A stretch of DNA of 64,000 nt, from assembly GCA_035578155.1 (NCBI GenBank), contig JAPWDM010000006.1, positions 49,657,529 to 49,721,528 of the forward strand, in the 5' to 3' direction. Position numbers and translations under genes: made by a program. The notes beneath the pieces are model-generated. The model saw only the letters and a program-made list of their open reading frames with translations. It made no database searches and had not been told where the DNA came from. Of the stretch, positions 48,450-60,487 are shown in pieces (the first letter of the stretch is position 1; every line of letters begins with the position of its first letter). This stretch comes from Brachynemurus nebulosus (Eukaryota; Arthropoda; Insecta; Neuroptera; Myrmeleontidae).

Positions 48450-48922
48450 CAGGGTGATGGAAAGTGAGCGTTATGGTTTAAATGCTTTATTACTTTACTA
48501 TTGTTTACTTTTGTTTCAAAATTGTGTAAAAAAAGCTTGGGTAATTTAACCTTGAAGTACCGACGTGATACTTTAGTTACATAAATACCGACGTGACGTC
48601 TTTGATTTTAAAATTTTATGTTTCCGGATTATATCTTTAAAACTTTTCTATATTTGACCACTCCAGACTTTTTTTCTTTGGGGCTATTTAAAAGAAAGAG
48701 TATATGTCAATAAGCTACAGATTTTCCTTGAAATTAAAAACAATATTCGCAATGAAAAACTCCTGAAATTTAGCGAAAAGTCATGCAGGAAGGGTTGGAA
48801 AAAGCACGACTCTGTGAAGCGGAAAATGAGGGACACCTGCGAGACGTACTTTTTCACGTTTAAGTTAACAATAAAAAAGTTAGAAAGCATTTAAACCTTA
48901 ACGTTCATTTTGCACCACCCTG
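48450..48922. mobile_element. CAGGGTG-ended MITE with 4-bp duplication
   Basis: Left CAGGGTGATGGAAAGTGAGC and right complement CAGGGTGGTGCAAAATGAAC continue through GTTAAGGTTTAAATGCTTT-like sequence for about 55 bp. TGTA is directly repeated on both sides (48446-48449 and 48923-48926). 473 bp, no coding sequence. Confidence 0.82.
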
Positions 48923-49257
48923 TGTATTAAATATTTCAAATATATTTTGAACAAAAATAAAAATGTGCAGATTTTTACAAGAGAACATTATTTATTAATC
49001 AACAAACTTAAATAGGTAGGTGCATTGAAAAATGATTGAACGAAAAATGATTTAAAAGAAGTAGCACATTCGTATACGTAAGTGTTTGAGGGTTAATAAA
49101 ACAATCAAAATAGAGTATTTTAGGGTTGATTATACGTGTTTTAAGGCATATAAGAATATTTTTTATTTTTATTTAAGGTACAAAATACCATGGTAGCTGA
49201 TGGTGGCAATAAGGTGAGAACGCTTTTTTCCTGAAGATGGAAACGGTAAGTAGCTAT

Positions 49258-50153
49258 TGTGGCGTAGTTTATCTTCGCCACATTTATAAACTATAGATTG
49301 TTAATAAAATTATAAAATCAATAAAATCAGGCACAGAGTGCCATCTGTTGGAAAGTGAATTAACCTCTATGGAGGAAGAAAACTGGTTTTACACAGGATA
49401 AGCAATTGTACATTTTAAAATTTTAATTTTCTAATTAAGAACTTGTATTTGTTTACAAAAAAAATATATTTCAATTACATAATCATCTGTACAAAATATC
49501 TAGGATTTTTACAAAAACAGAACGAAAGTTAAAGGTCGATTCTTTTTAGTCGCTCTCTTTTAATTCAACCACCGGGCTGACAATATCTATTTTAATTCAG
49601 CCACAGAGCTGATAACATCTCTCTTAATTCGGTCGTCGTAACTGAAAACATCTATTGTCGAACACGACATGTAACACTCAACAAAGATTCGAGTTTGATT
49701 TTCGTTCGGTACAAATGAATATTTTTTTTGTGATAATATGCACTGTCGTCAAATTTAAACATTTTATGTGAACAACTCTTGTGAAACTTGATCTGGAAGA
49801 ATCCACTGGAAATTTTTGGAATTTAAATAAAGTTGGAGAAAAACGAATCATTGATTTTTGTTATTTATTTTATTCGTTTTAATATTCGAATCCTTTCTTC
49901 GGACGGGCATAGAGGAACGTCTCCGGGAGAATTCATCTTGGAATTTATGGGAACTGCCGGACTTGCGGCGTTAATCCTCAAATTTCCGTCCAAATTAGTT
50001 TAAGAATTCACCACCACGGAGTTATCTGGTAAGTTGATTTACTGTTCGGGTTTTACGTCGCCCCAAGTCGATTCCTACCAACTCCAATCTCCTGATTCCA
50101 CCAGCGGTCCCTTTCCGCAATATTCACCTACCATCTACCCCAATCCAAACAAG

Positions 50154-50235
<82 letters not shown>

Positions 50236-50377
50236 GAGGAAAATTTCTTCCTCCATTTGGCTTTGAATTTACATAAATATCCAAACCATTAGTGAAATTC
50301 CTCAATCCACGTCTCCTACTGGTTGATAGAGCCGAATTAGTTAGCACACACGCACCATTGGGCATTACTACGCCACA
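49258..50377. mobile_element. Solo LTR of an LTR retrotransposon
   Basis: Begins TGTGGCGTAG and ends CTACGCCACA (TG...CA with a perfect 10-bp inverted end). It is flanked by a 4-bp direct repeat CTAT (49254-49257 and 50378-50381), normal for Ty3/Gypsy-type integration. The interior has AATAAA-type signals (for example GTTAATAAAATT near 49301) and a GC-richer block (49905-50150) unlike its surroundings. No gag-pol or second LTR is adjacent, so LTR-LTR recombination probably removed the body. A (TA)n tract expanded inside it. Confidence 0.82.
50157..50236. repeat. (TA)n-(T)n tract inside the solo LTR
   Basis: About 62 bp of alternating TA, then about 18 T. Frames that read poly-Tyr-Ile here are artefacts. 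Confidence 0.95.
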
Positions 50378-50381
50378 CTAT

Positions 50382-52136
50382 CTTATGACAGCACATAGAC
50401 GGGTGAAGAGTTTTTTTACAACCTACATTAGCTTTTTTGAAAGTACCCAAAAGATTATTTGAAAGATTTGCTTTCAACATTAGCTTTTTTGAAAAATTAT
50501 TAATATATGTATATTGACTTTGTAATATAAGGACATCACGGGGCTCGATTTTAAATTGTTTACGAAAGATGTAAACGTTGACCGATCCTAAAAGTCCTTT
50601 GAACTTCGATAGATAATCTATCTAAGAAGCTGTAGTTAAAATTTGGAGTTGTATTTGGAGTTAAAAATAGTAGTAGTCTGAGGTATGTAACCCACCAGTC
50701 TGAGAAACCTAATTTAGAAAAAAAGCGTGTCGGGTTTTAAAACGTAGTTGTGTTTATTATATGAAATATTGGAAATCCCGGATTGCTGATTTTTTACCTG
50801 CACTCGGATATTCCGTAATATTGTTGCATAAATTTTGCTCTTCAGCCTCTTGCTGGGTAATATGAGGAGCAGAGCTACATTTTCAAACTTTCTGGAGTGT
50901 CTGGATTAAAAATTTTTTCCATCTGTGATGCTTTTGGTATACCTTAATTTGTACACCACTTAAGTGATCAAAGAACAAAAAATGTTCATGGGTAGGATAA
51001 CCTCTTAATATCAATAAAATTACAAAAAAAATTTTTTAATGATAACAATTGTAAGTTTCGGATATCTTAGAACGGCTAGTTTCCCTGGATAAGATGGCAA
51101 AAATTTAGAAATTGTGAGGTAAATTAGACAGTCATGATAGAAATTTATAATTACTTAAAAATATTTTTAATTTCGTTACTGATTATTTGTATAAATTTAT
51201 GTCCGTATGAGCAAGTAATGTCATTCAAATTCCTATACAGAAATAATTTTTAAAAAATATATACTCTTATCTAGTGTTTTAGTTGTTGTTGAAGTTCTTT
51301 TCATCTTCTGTTTTATTTTATTTTATTTTATTTTTTTTTTTGTAAGTGGAAAAAAGTACATAACAACGAATTGCTTCTCACATTTTATGTATATCTTTGT
51401 GTCAAAATAACATAGTTACTTACTCAAATGTACTCAACATACTCAAACGTATGCGGGAATATCATTCCTTCATTTTTTTCTTCTTACATACTTGTTAAAA
51501 AACACTATTATACTTACTTACGTATTTTAATAATAAATATACACTATATGTGTAACTTCTGTAATAAATTGTAAATTTTATAAAAATCATAACACGTTCA
51601 ATTTATTTTATGAAAACATTTTTCTGGTTGTGTACAGTACACCACAAAGGTAACTTGATAGATAAATATTCTTAGATAATATTACCGATGTGCTTGTGAA
51701 TATTTTCAATGTACCTATGACGAACTCTTATATGTATTTAAACGTACGTTAATATTTATATATCACTACTTCTCTCTGTGAACCTCGTATATCAAAAACA
51801 ACATGTTTTAGGACATACAACAAAAAAAAATATAAAAGGTTAAATACTGTATTTATATATATAATTATCTATATATATTTATATACACAGGTAGTAAACA
51901 CTAAAGGGTGTAATTAGCATAAATCTTAAGTTAATAGTGATGAAAACACAGATTTAAATACGTTTTTTTTGTGTGTGTGTTCAAAAATTGGGAGTTTTCA
52001 GATACGAGGTTCATAGAAAGAAGTACCGATATGCTCATTTATAATGTCCAGCTAAACTAAACTTGATTATATACAACTCACTTTAGTAAACATGATTAAA
52101 TCATGGTTTTAACTAAAAATCATAGTGATTGAAAAA
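50382..52136. other. AT-rich stretch, no feature recognised
   Basis: A (TTTTA)n run lies at 51312-51333. No gene supported. Confidence 0.35.
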
Positions 52137-52239
52137 TCCCTTGAACTCAGAATCTTTTGATAATAAGTCAAGTACTTTGCACCTAAGCTACCAATCCTTG
52201 TTCAAGAGCCACTCTAGTCTGATAACGTACCAATCACAT
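52137..52239 (-). repeat. tRNA-derived SINE head, inverted copy
   Basis: The minus strand reads GATTGGTAGCTTAGGTGCAA (A-box region) ... GATTCTGAGTTCAAGGGA (decayed B box), preceded by GTGATTGGTACGTTATC and ACTAGAGTGGCTC. It is the mirror partner of 52301-52412, more diverged from a tRNA. Confidence 0.7.
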
Positions 52240-52300
52240 ATTTTACTCTCTCGGTTACGAGAAACAGTTACTTTAATTTCAATATTGTTGATGTGCCTTG

Positions 52301-52412
52301 TGTGATTGATACGTTATCCAACTAGAGTAGCTGTCGAACAAGGATCAGTAGCTTAGTGACAAAGCGCTGGCCTAGTTATCAAGAGATTCTGGGTTCGAGG
52401 CCTAGCAGATCC
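52301..52412 (+). repeat. tRNA-derived SINE head
   Basis: 52342-52412 can be drawn as a tRNA: GGATC/GATCC acceptor pairs, D arm GCTT...AAGC with A box TAGCTTAGTGAC (52349-52360), and T arm CTGGG-TTCGAGG-CCTAG with B box GGTTCGAGGCC (52392-52402). The anticodon stem is poorly paired, so it is a pol III promoter fossil (SINE), not a tRNA gene. The upstream TGTGATTGATACGTTATCC is shared with the inverted copy. Confidence 0.75.
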
Positions 52413-52447
52413 AATTTGATAATTTCTCGATCATTATATGATTTGTA

Positions 52448-53504
52448 GAGTAGACAGGGGCATATTTACACAGTTTTTAGTTTTTGGTTATTGTAATTTT
52501 TTGTATTACTGCTATTTATGTATCTTTTATACTCAATTATAACTTGATTGTTAAGCTTCATTTTGACGTCTATGAAGAGTTTCCTACTATTATACTTTTT
52601 TAATATTTACACAGTACGTGGGATAAGTTTACACATTTCTAAAATGAAAAACCAGGTTTAAAATTTCTGAATCGCTTCAAGCAGTATATACAAGCACAGT
52701 TCTCATCGTCATTTTCATTATCCCATTCACATGAACCGTCATCTTTTGGTTTTGTAATTTTTACCCTTTTTGTGTTTTTATCTTTTTAGAGCAAAACAAT
52801 TTTTTAGTTCCGTTTTTTTCTTTTCTTGAAAATATTTTTTTTATCGTTTCTTCCTGCTTTTACCAATTCGTTTTCTTGAATCTGCTTTCTTAAATGGTAA
52901 CACATCTTCCGGCGTTGAAAAAACCTAATACCAAATGTTTCAGCGATGGATTACCCAGAAGGCTAGATATGACACACGTGTAGAACTAGAAACCGATTGG
53001 TCAGTATGCAAAAGAAGTCGAAAGTGCTGCGGAAGTAGACGGAGCACATTCGGAAGAAAGCGTTGATAAATCAACAAATAAAACACGATTTAAAGAATGT
53101 GTAAACTTATCCCATGTGCCTTGTGTAAACTTGCCCCTTCGGCATATTTTCAACAAAACATAACCTATAAATTTTTCTAATGAAATTAACATTTAACAAA
53201 CTATCTTAAAATAACCGTAAAAGAACGGCGTAACAAGATAATCCATTATGAATTGTAAAGATTTAATAGTATAATTACTATTCACACTAACATAGTGGTG
53301 TAAAAATTTACTTATTTAAAAAAAAATCACAAATTCTGCTCTACGTTGTTTATTACTAATAGTACTGGTTGCTAACTGACGTACTTGCAAATGGCAGTCC
53401 CAGTAACTTGTTTGGCCTGACAAGTGCTGCGCTCCAATCAACGGTTTGTGAGCTATAAGGATTGTGTAAACTTACCCATGTACCAAACTTGCCCCGGTCT
53501 ACCC
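52448..53504. mobile_element. TA-flanked transposon with GGGTAGACCGGGGCA ends
   Basis: Left GAGTAGACAGGGGCATATTT and right complement GGGTAGACCGGGGCAAGTTT are bordered by TA (52446-52447, 53505-53506). TGTGTAAACTTRYCCCATG-type motifs recur as internal direct and inverted copies (52612-52633, 53098-53118, 53464-53480). At 1,057 bp it may hold transposase remnants, but no frame shows a DDE motif. Superfamily Tc1/mariner/pogo by target only. Confidence 0.8.
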
Positions 53505-53506
53505 TA

Positions 53507-54346
53507 ATTAAAATATTAAGCTTGAAGAATTAATAATTTTTTGCTCAAAGCATTGTTTTGGCACTTGGACTAGAATGTATGGCGTTTTTAAATCTTAATT
53601 TTCTAATCTAAATTGAGAACAAATTAAAAACTTGTAGGCAATTTTCGGCGCAGATAATAAAAAATGACAAAACGTAAAAAACTAGAAAACCAAATCGGCA
53701 AAGTAAGAAACTAAGATAGAAGCAAGAAAATCAGGAATGGCTGCTCTAAGATATTTCAAAAATTGTAAAACCAACTGAAAAAATACAATTTGTTTTTTTG
53801 TTGATTAAACGTGAGTCGAGCCTACAAAAATGAGTTTTCATGGTAAGGGAAATACCGTACGTGCTAAACTGTATATTATGAAAAAGGGAAACTATGAACT
53901 AAATACTAAATTATTCTAGTTTCTAATTTCATAATACCTGAGAAAAAGTAGTACAATCATTCAATTATTATTTTGCCTTTGACTGTACCGAAGGTAGTAA
54001 ATGTCAAATACATATATATATTTTTATCAGATTTCATTTAGGCGACATAATTTTCCTTTTAAATTTTTTTTTTTTTTTTTTTTGTAAATGATTGTCAGAT
54101 ATTTATTTGGATGTAAAATTTTATAACTAAAATGTTAAAATGACGATTTCATAAAAATCTGCAATATAAATGCATTTTATGCATTATTTTCTTTTTTCAA
54201 AAATACAATAAACCGTATAAAAATAAAGTATTTTTTAATTAAAAGAATATTTTTTAATGAAAATAAAGTTAGTTGTATCTGTAATCAATACTGTTTGGCG
54301 ACCTTTTAACAAATTAGTTAAAAGATTGTTATTTTCGAACGATAAC
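53507..54346. other. AT-rich stretch
   Basis: A roughly 24-nt T run lies at about 54060-54083. No gene recognised. Confidence 0.35.
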
Positions 54347-54350
54347 AATT

Positions 54351-55053
54351 CAGGGTGTGCCAAAAAAGAATTTTTTTTGTTTTTTCCTCGCTCTCCGCTC
54401 AGAATATTGTAGGCTATGTCTAGACAAACATCCTCACCAAAGCGCAGCTCAAAATTCCAATTTTTAGAGGTGCTTCATCGAATCTAAAGTTTTCCCATTT
54501 AAATAACACAGGAAAAACGATTTTTTATGTTATTTTCTCCTGCAAACTATGAAGAAATTATTTTTCCATAAAATGAATCACAGCACCTTATTAAGCATTA
54601 AATTTTGGACAAAAAATTTCATTGAGTCAAATTTCTATCACGAATATTTCACTTTCTACAGAGCCTTAAAATTTAGATCTCTTGAAATTTTACTTTTTTT
54701 ACATTTTTAAGCTAAACTATTAAAGATAGGACAAAAAGTTAAATGACAATCTTGTAGCACAACTGACGCTTTACAAAAAAGTTCCCTACAAATTGTTCGT
54801 ATTACGAACAGTTATAAAGTTCCAGACCCTCAAAATTTATTTTACTTTTTTTTGTCCAAAATGGAAATTCAGCTGTTACAGCTGGTGTCATGAAAAAATC
54901 TGGACCTAAGATTATGACAGAAATTTGTTTTGAGACCTCGAGAAACCAAAAATGACCTTGAAATTTTGAGCTGCGCTTTGGTGAGGATGTTTTTTTAGAC
55001 GTATCCTACGATATTTTGAACAGAGAGCAATTTTTTTTTTTTGGCACACCCTA
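54351..55053. mobile_element. CAGGGTGTGCC-ended transposon with 4-bp duplication
   Basis: Inverted ends of about 110 bp: left CAGGGTGTGCCAAAAAAG... through ACATCCTCACCAAAGCGCAG (about 54429-54448), mirrored at about 54962-54985 and ending GGCACACCCTA. AATT flanks both sides (54347-54350, 55054-55057). The interior carries the dispersed module shared with 5.6 kb and 35.4 kb. 703 bp, no coding sequence. Confidence 0.83.
54850..54940 (+). repeat. Dispersed module, copy 3 of 3
   Basis: GGAAATTCAGCTGTTACAGC ... GTCATGAAAAAATCTGGACC ... TTATGACAGAAATTT parallels the blocks at 5645-5730 and 35480-35555. This copy is inside the element 54351-55053 and so shows which transposon family the others descend from. 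Confidence 0.6.
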
Positions 55054-55057
55054 AATT

Positions 55058-56684
55058 AACATATACATACAAAGTCGTCAACTTTATCTACGTTTTTCTT
55101 TCTTTGATCGTAAAATGTTAAATACATGACGGTAAATAAATTAATTCCAGAGTATTTTTTACCATTTTAAGAATTTCAAATGGTTTTAAAACAATGAGTA
55201 TCTGTTTGTAGTTTTAAAAATTTATACAATTAAATTAAAAAATAAAAAATTAAATTGTTTATTTATGTACATATTTTCTTAATCGTAAATAAAGCATAAA
55301 ATATTTGAATTTCTGTTGTATACAGCAATGTCGAGTATTTTTTATTCTTCCAATGATTTTAGGTTCTTCGCACAAAACATCGTAAGGAAAACGTCGCTTA
55401 TTTTACCATGTGTCTAAAAATGGAAGCTTAAAAAATGTGAAAAATCGTTCAAAAACTGTAAGTGCGTGGTGCTTCATTTTTTTTACTTTTTTGGAGCATT
55501 AGAGAAAAGTATTTTAGAATCGTTGCAAGATTTCGTTCGTAATTACAAGTTCTGATATACTTACTATATAATGAAAACATAACTTTTTACGGATAGAATT
55601 TGCATTTACTCGAGCTCCATGTCGATCACAGACGAGACAGATAAAGCCCAAATATAAAAAAGTGTGCTTCGAAAGTTGCAATAAGCTGCATTTTCTACTG
55701 CTTACTGACTAGTCGTCCATCGGCTCTACAAGAGTACACAACCATTGTTAGATGGTGGCTCCTGATTGTTAGATCGTGTTAGTAGTAAGTACATACATAT
55801 AGTTGTTCGATACTATGTATCCGTTCCCACCTCGTACCTCGACCACATACATAACGAATATCACGCATACTAACACAAACTCTAAATATGTATATAACCA
55901 AAGAGAGTGAGGAGACTTCGCTGCCATGTTTGATGACGTAAAATTCTGGCGACAGCCGGAATGCTAACTATCATATAATAGTTTGGCACCTTGATGCCGA
56001 TTTTCTTAACAGTTAATACTGTTAGCACAATAAGCGTTAGCTAAGGAAATGGTTTTAAGGAAGTAATATTTTGTTTTATGAAGTTACAATAAAATAGTTG
56101 TGGCTAATACAGAGAGATTCACGGTTTCTTAGTACCTTAGGGTGTCTGTCAGAAGATTTTGACCATTTTTCGATTCAGTGTTTTATTTTTAATGGGTTTT
56201 CGATTTGTATGTATCAACTAAGGGCTTACTGAAAGTCTATTCGTAAAATTTAGTGAGGAAGCGCTGGTGAATCAGTTTGTTGGCAATACAAGATTTTTTG
56301 GTTGTATATTTCTGTCAGTGTCAATATGTAGTATTTTCAAAATTACGTAGATCATACACTAAATACGTATCTATTAATCTTCTATGCTGAATACATTTAT
56401 ATTAGGAGTAATATTTTTTGTTTTTTTATTTTTTGTTTTGATCTTAATCTCTTATGATCTCAGTTTTCAAAACTATTAATGATATTTAACTTTAATAATT
56501 TCCATTATGAGCTCGCGTTTAACTCCCTAATGAGAACTACTCAAGCTTTTTCTGCCATCAAAGCGACGTTATCTTTAATTGAAGTGACATTTCGTTGCAT
56601 AAGAGTGTCAAAAAAAATTAATTGTCTGATATTATTTTATTATTATGTCTATTATCACGTTGACTAATAAGATATGGACATAAA
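55058..56684. other. AT-rich stretch, no gene supported
   Basis: The patch at 55720-55980 is less AT-rich, with GATGGTGGCTCCTG and CCACCTCGTACCTCGACC, but has no frame or repeat ends. Confidence 0.35.
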
Positions 56685-56686
56685 AT

Positions 56687-56817
56687 ACAAACATAGTTCA
56701 CTCTCTGTCTAGGCACAACAGGTACCGCAGTGATGTGATGTGCACTAATATATTACGTATTGTACAGCACATGGCACCACTGTAATTATGTCTAGACAGA
56801 GAATGAGCTACGTTTGT
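56687..56817. mobile_element. 131-bp hairpin MITE
   Basis: ACAAACATAGTTCACTCTCT GTCTAG faces CTAGACAGAGAATGAGCTAC GTTTGT, with arms of about 26 bp and a few differences. No unambiguous target duplication. Confidence 0.7.
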
Positions 56818-58889
56818 TTATATATTGGTGTATTAGTTTTCAAAAGAGTTGAGCATTTCGTCATAATGTCTCATGATCGTCAAAGTGTTAGAAGTAGATA
56901 TAAACTCATATATATTATGTAGTATAAACTGCAATGTAGTATAAACTGCAATGATCAACCTAATCTAACCTAACCTAATAAGCCGTCTAGTGAGTGGAAG
57001 ATTACTGCATCTCGTTGTATGAAATGCATAGATTTACTACCAAGTTATTTACAATACTCTGTGCAGTAATCTTAAATTTAGTTTTCAGTTAAATTGTTTA
57101 AAAAATCAAACGTAATTTCCCAAAGTATTTTTATAAATACTTAAAAATATATAGCTAATTTAAATTTAAACAGTTACATATTAACAAATCTACGAGATTA
57201 CTCAATTATATTTTAAATATACAAAAATAATAATCAATGTCACATTCATGTATATAGGTATGTACGTCTTTAAACATTCAAACTACCCCCACAATTTTAC
57301 TCAAATAATTATTACAGAACAGAATCATCTTCTTCAATAGCAACCTACCTGATTCAAACTGATTCTCTTAGTATATTTTTAGAGGAAGTATTTGTTTTCC
57401 AGAGAAGATGCGATCAATGTGCCAGCAAACAAACATTTAAAAATAGCCACCTATTGCTGAGAAAAGAAAAACGACCAGAAAAAAAAAACGTTTAAAACTA
57501 AAAAAAAGTCAAATATTTATTACACACGCTGAATGAAATATATAAAATTATTAATGAATAAAAAACAATTTCTATAAATAATTTTCTGGAAGGAGAGGAG
57601 TTTAATTATATTTTGCAACAAACAACAACACGTTTCTTTCTTTTCACTTCTCACTCTTCCGTTCGAGAATGCCGTCCGAGAGCCAGTAAATCCATGGTAT
57701 GTATGTTGGAAACACAGATGATTTGTAAATGAAAAATTAGGCTTAGTAGGTGCACCACATGAAACTGACATGGCATATTTATCAACGATGGCCGCGTGAT
57801 GACGGAATGTGAAAGAAGTGGACTTGGACTTGCTTTGCTGCTCTTTTGGTCACATAACATATATAAATATGTATACCACAAAATTATAAATTTAGTATAC
57901 ATACGATATACATCTATAAATCAGATTTTTTTACATTCGTATATAGGGTGACATGTTGAAATAGCTATATTCAAGAATCGTATTATATTAAAAATTTGCT
58001 ATCTTCAAACTGTTTTATAGGAGTGATGGTGATTAAAGAAACTGAAAATATTGTAGGAAAGGCTTTGCAATTGGAATACTTGAAAGGCGAAGACAATGGG
58101 ACGATTATATGAGTATAACTAGACTGTTTTAGAAATGTGAGATGAACTAAAGACAAGTTGTCGTATGGAAGAAGACGAAGGCTAAAGAAATGATGGAGGA
58201 ATTCATTGCAATTAATAATTTCCAACAGGCTTGAATGGATTAAATTATACAGAAACTTTAGGCCATTCATTAGAACAAATTCTTATTCCCTTACGAACAG
58301 TCAAAAAGAGATATTTTTGTGTTATATAAATTAATATTATATACGCATATTTCAAGACCGAATAAAGAAGCCACAATCGTGATCGAACGACAGTCTTTCC
58401 AAATCTTCTTTTTAAATTTTAAGTATCTAGAAACACGACGATATTATAGGTTGCTGATATACATATATTCGAAAATTAAAGAATGACATAAAAAGATAGT
58501 TAACTAATTTTGTGAATATTTTATAACCAAAACGATCGCTGGTGACGGTATATGACAGTGGCTTCTCATAAACTAAGATTTGACCAGAGTTCACACATTA
58601 CACATAATTATAATATTTTTGTTAAAAAAATAACATAAGAAATAAAAAACGCCGTGAGCAGCGGGGCCTCATCACAGAAGTCGAATTTTTCCTTTCATCT
58701 TCGGTACTGAATGTCTACAAGCGAAATGTAATTGAATGTATACAAGCGATTTGTCATTTTGGTGGTTTCAAAACTGATGATGAGTGTCCGGTTAATCGGG
58801 GCTTTAAAAAAAGGTTTTAAGTTTTTTTACTGAATCTCAGTAAATTTCAATTTTGTGCCGATAGCAGTTAGCAGGAAAAAAGCCAACAC
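56818..58889. other. Mostly AT-rich stretch
   Basis: GTAGTATAAACTGCAAT is tandemly duplicated at about 56919-56952, followed by AACCTAATCTAACCTAACCT. Frames at 57520-58270 (minus) up to 95 codons show no family motif. The plus-strand patch 58145-58200 (GGAAGAAGACGAAGGCTAAAG) has a coding look but no long frame. Confidence 0.35.
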
Positions 58890-59850
58890 AATTCGTACGA
58901 GGGCATTCCAACCCATGCTTATCCGCCAATTGCCTTTGTGTTTTATTTTTAAATATTAAAAAAGGTAATTAAATAGTAAACTGCAATAGTAAACTGCAAT
59001 ATTTTTTCTTTCCAAAAAAATCCAAAGTTTCTATTTTATAAATAATAAAAATCCCAAATTCCTACTTTATAAATAAACAGTGACTAATAACATTTTTAAA
59101 TTACTTAATATTTGTGTATTGCACTTGTTATAGAAGTAAATTCATTTTTTTTTTTTTGAATTTTTTAAAATTACTATTCGCCTACTTTGTATTAGAATAA
59201 AAATAATGCATTTAAAACACATTTAACAATACCATCGAATTCCGATTTAAAAATGGGAGAGATGGGGGAAAAGTAAGGTGGAATCCCTAAAACGATACTA
59301 GCTGGATACTAACTCAACACACGTACAAAATTTCAACCCTCTAGGTTTCCTTAGAGTCTCTAGACGTATTAGAAAAAAAGCAAAAAAATCAAGGAAATAT
59401 TGACATAAAAATCGTGGGGGTAAGGGTTAAAAGTTGAAACCTCCAAAAAGCAGTGGCTGGCTATTAGCTTAACCTGTACACAAAATTTCAGCGCTCTAGG
59501 TTTATTTGGGGAGATTTTGACCCGACCGAAACTGTTAAAAAAATAAGAAAAATCATTTTTGGTATAAAAATGGTGGGGGTAAGGGTTAAAAGCTGAGACC
59601 CCCAAAAGGCACCTTATTGATACTAGTTCAATCCGAATACAAAATTTCAGGCCTCTACGTCTATTTGGGTGACCTGTGCGAGTGGTACAAACCTCGAAAC
59701 GTCAAAAAAGCATGAAATTGTAACTTAAAAATGATGGGGGTGGGGGTAAAATATTAAAACATTCAAAAAGCACAACCTAGGTACGAACTCTATCAACACA
59801 CCAAATTTCAACCCTCTACGTTAATTCTGGAGGGCTGTGGGCGTGTTAGA
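58890..59850 (-). repeat. Dispersed repeat with ~160-bp internal units, copy 2 (inverted)
   Basis: This is the complement of 17905-18800, with the same order of blocks: CATTCCAACCCATGCTTA (58905), an AT-rich tail, then four units with GTGGGGGTAAGGGTTAAAAG-type purine segments (about 59255, 59413, 59573, 59737) and CAAAATTTCARCSCTCTAGG segments. Divergence is moderate, so the two insertions are old. Confidence 0.82.
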
Positions 59851-60066
59851 TTCAGCCAGAATTGTTTTTTCCCCCTCTACTCCCTCCAAATCACCCTATG
59901 TAGCTGAATTTTGGATATCTTGTAGATAATTGACCGAAACATTATTTCCAATTGGTTTGGAAAAGTTGTATTGTTTTAGCGACCCCCCACCATCCCCTTA
60001 AATGTTGGGTCGTATCCAAAATTTGCCCAAAATTTGACCCCACTTTGATAGTATGAGGTGCCTCGA

Positions 60067-60487
<421 letters not shown>

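Noticed and set aside
50034..50365. Poly Tyr-Ile frames on both strands
   Set aside because: They are produced by the (TA)n tract in the solo LTR.
52342..52412. Functional tRNA gene
   Set aside because: The A and B boxes are good but the anticodon stem does not pair and an inverted diverged copy lies alongside; a SINE head explains it better.
56955..56980. Possible interstitial telomeric repeat (CCTAA)n
   Set aside because: Only about two exact units in a degenerate run; such short matches are common by chance in AT-rich insect DNA.
57983..58270. 95-codon minus-strand frame
   Set aside because: No recognised motif, composition typical of AT-rich chance frames, and no promoter or poly(A) context.
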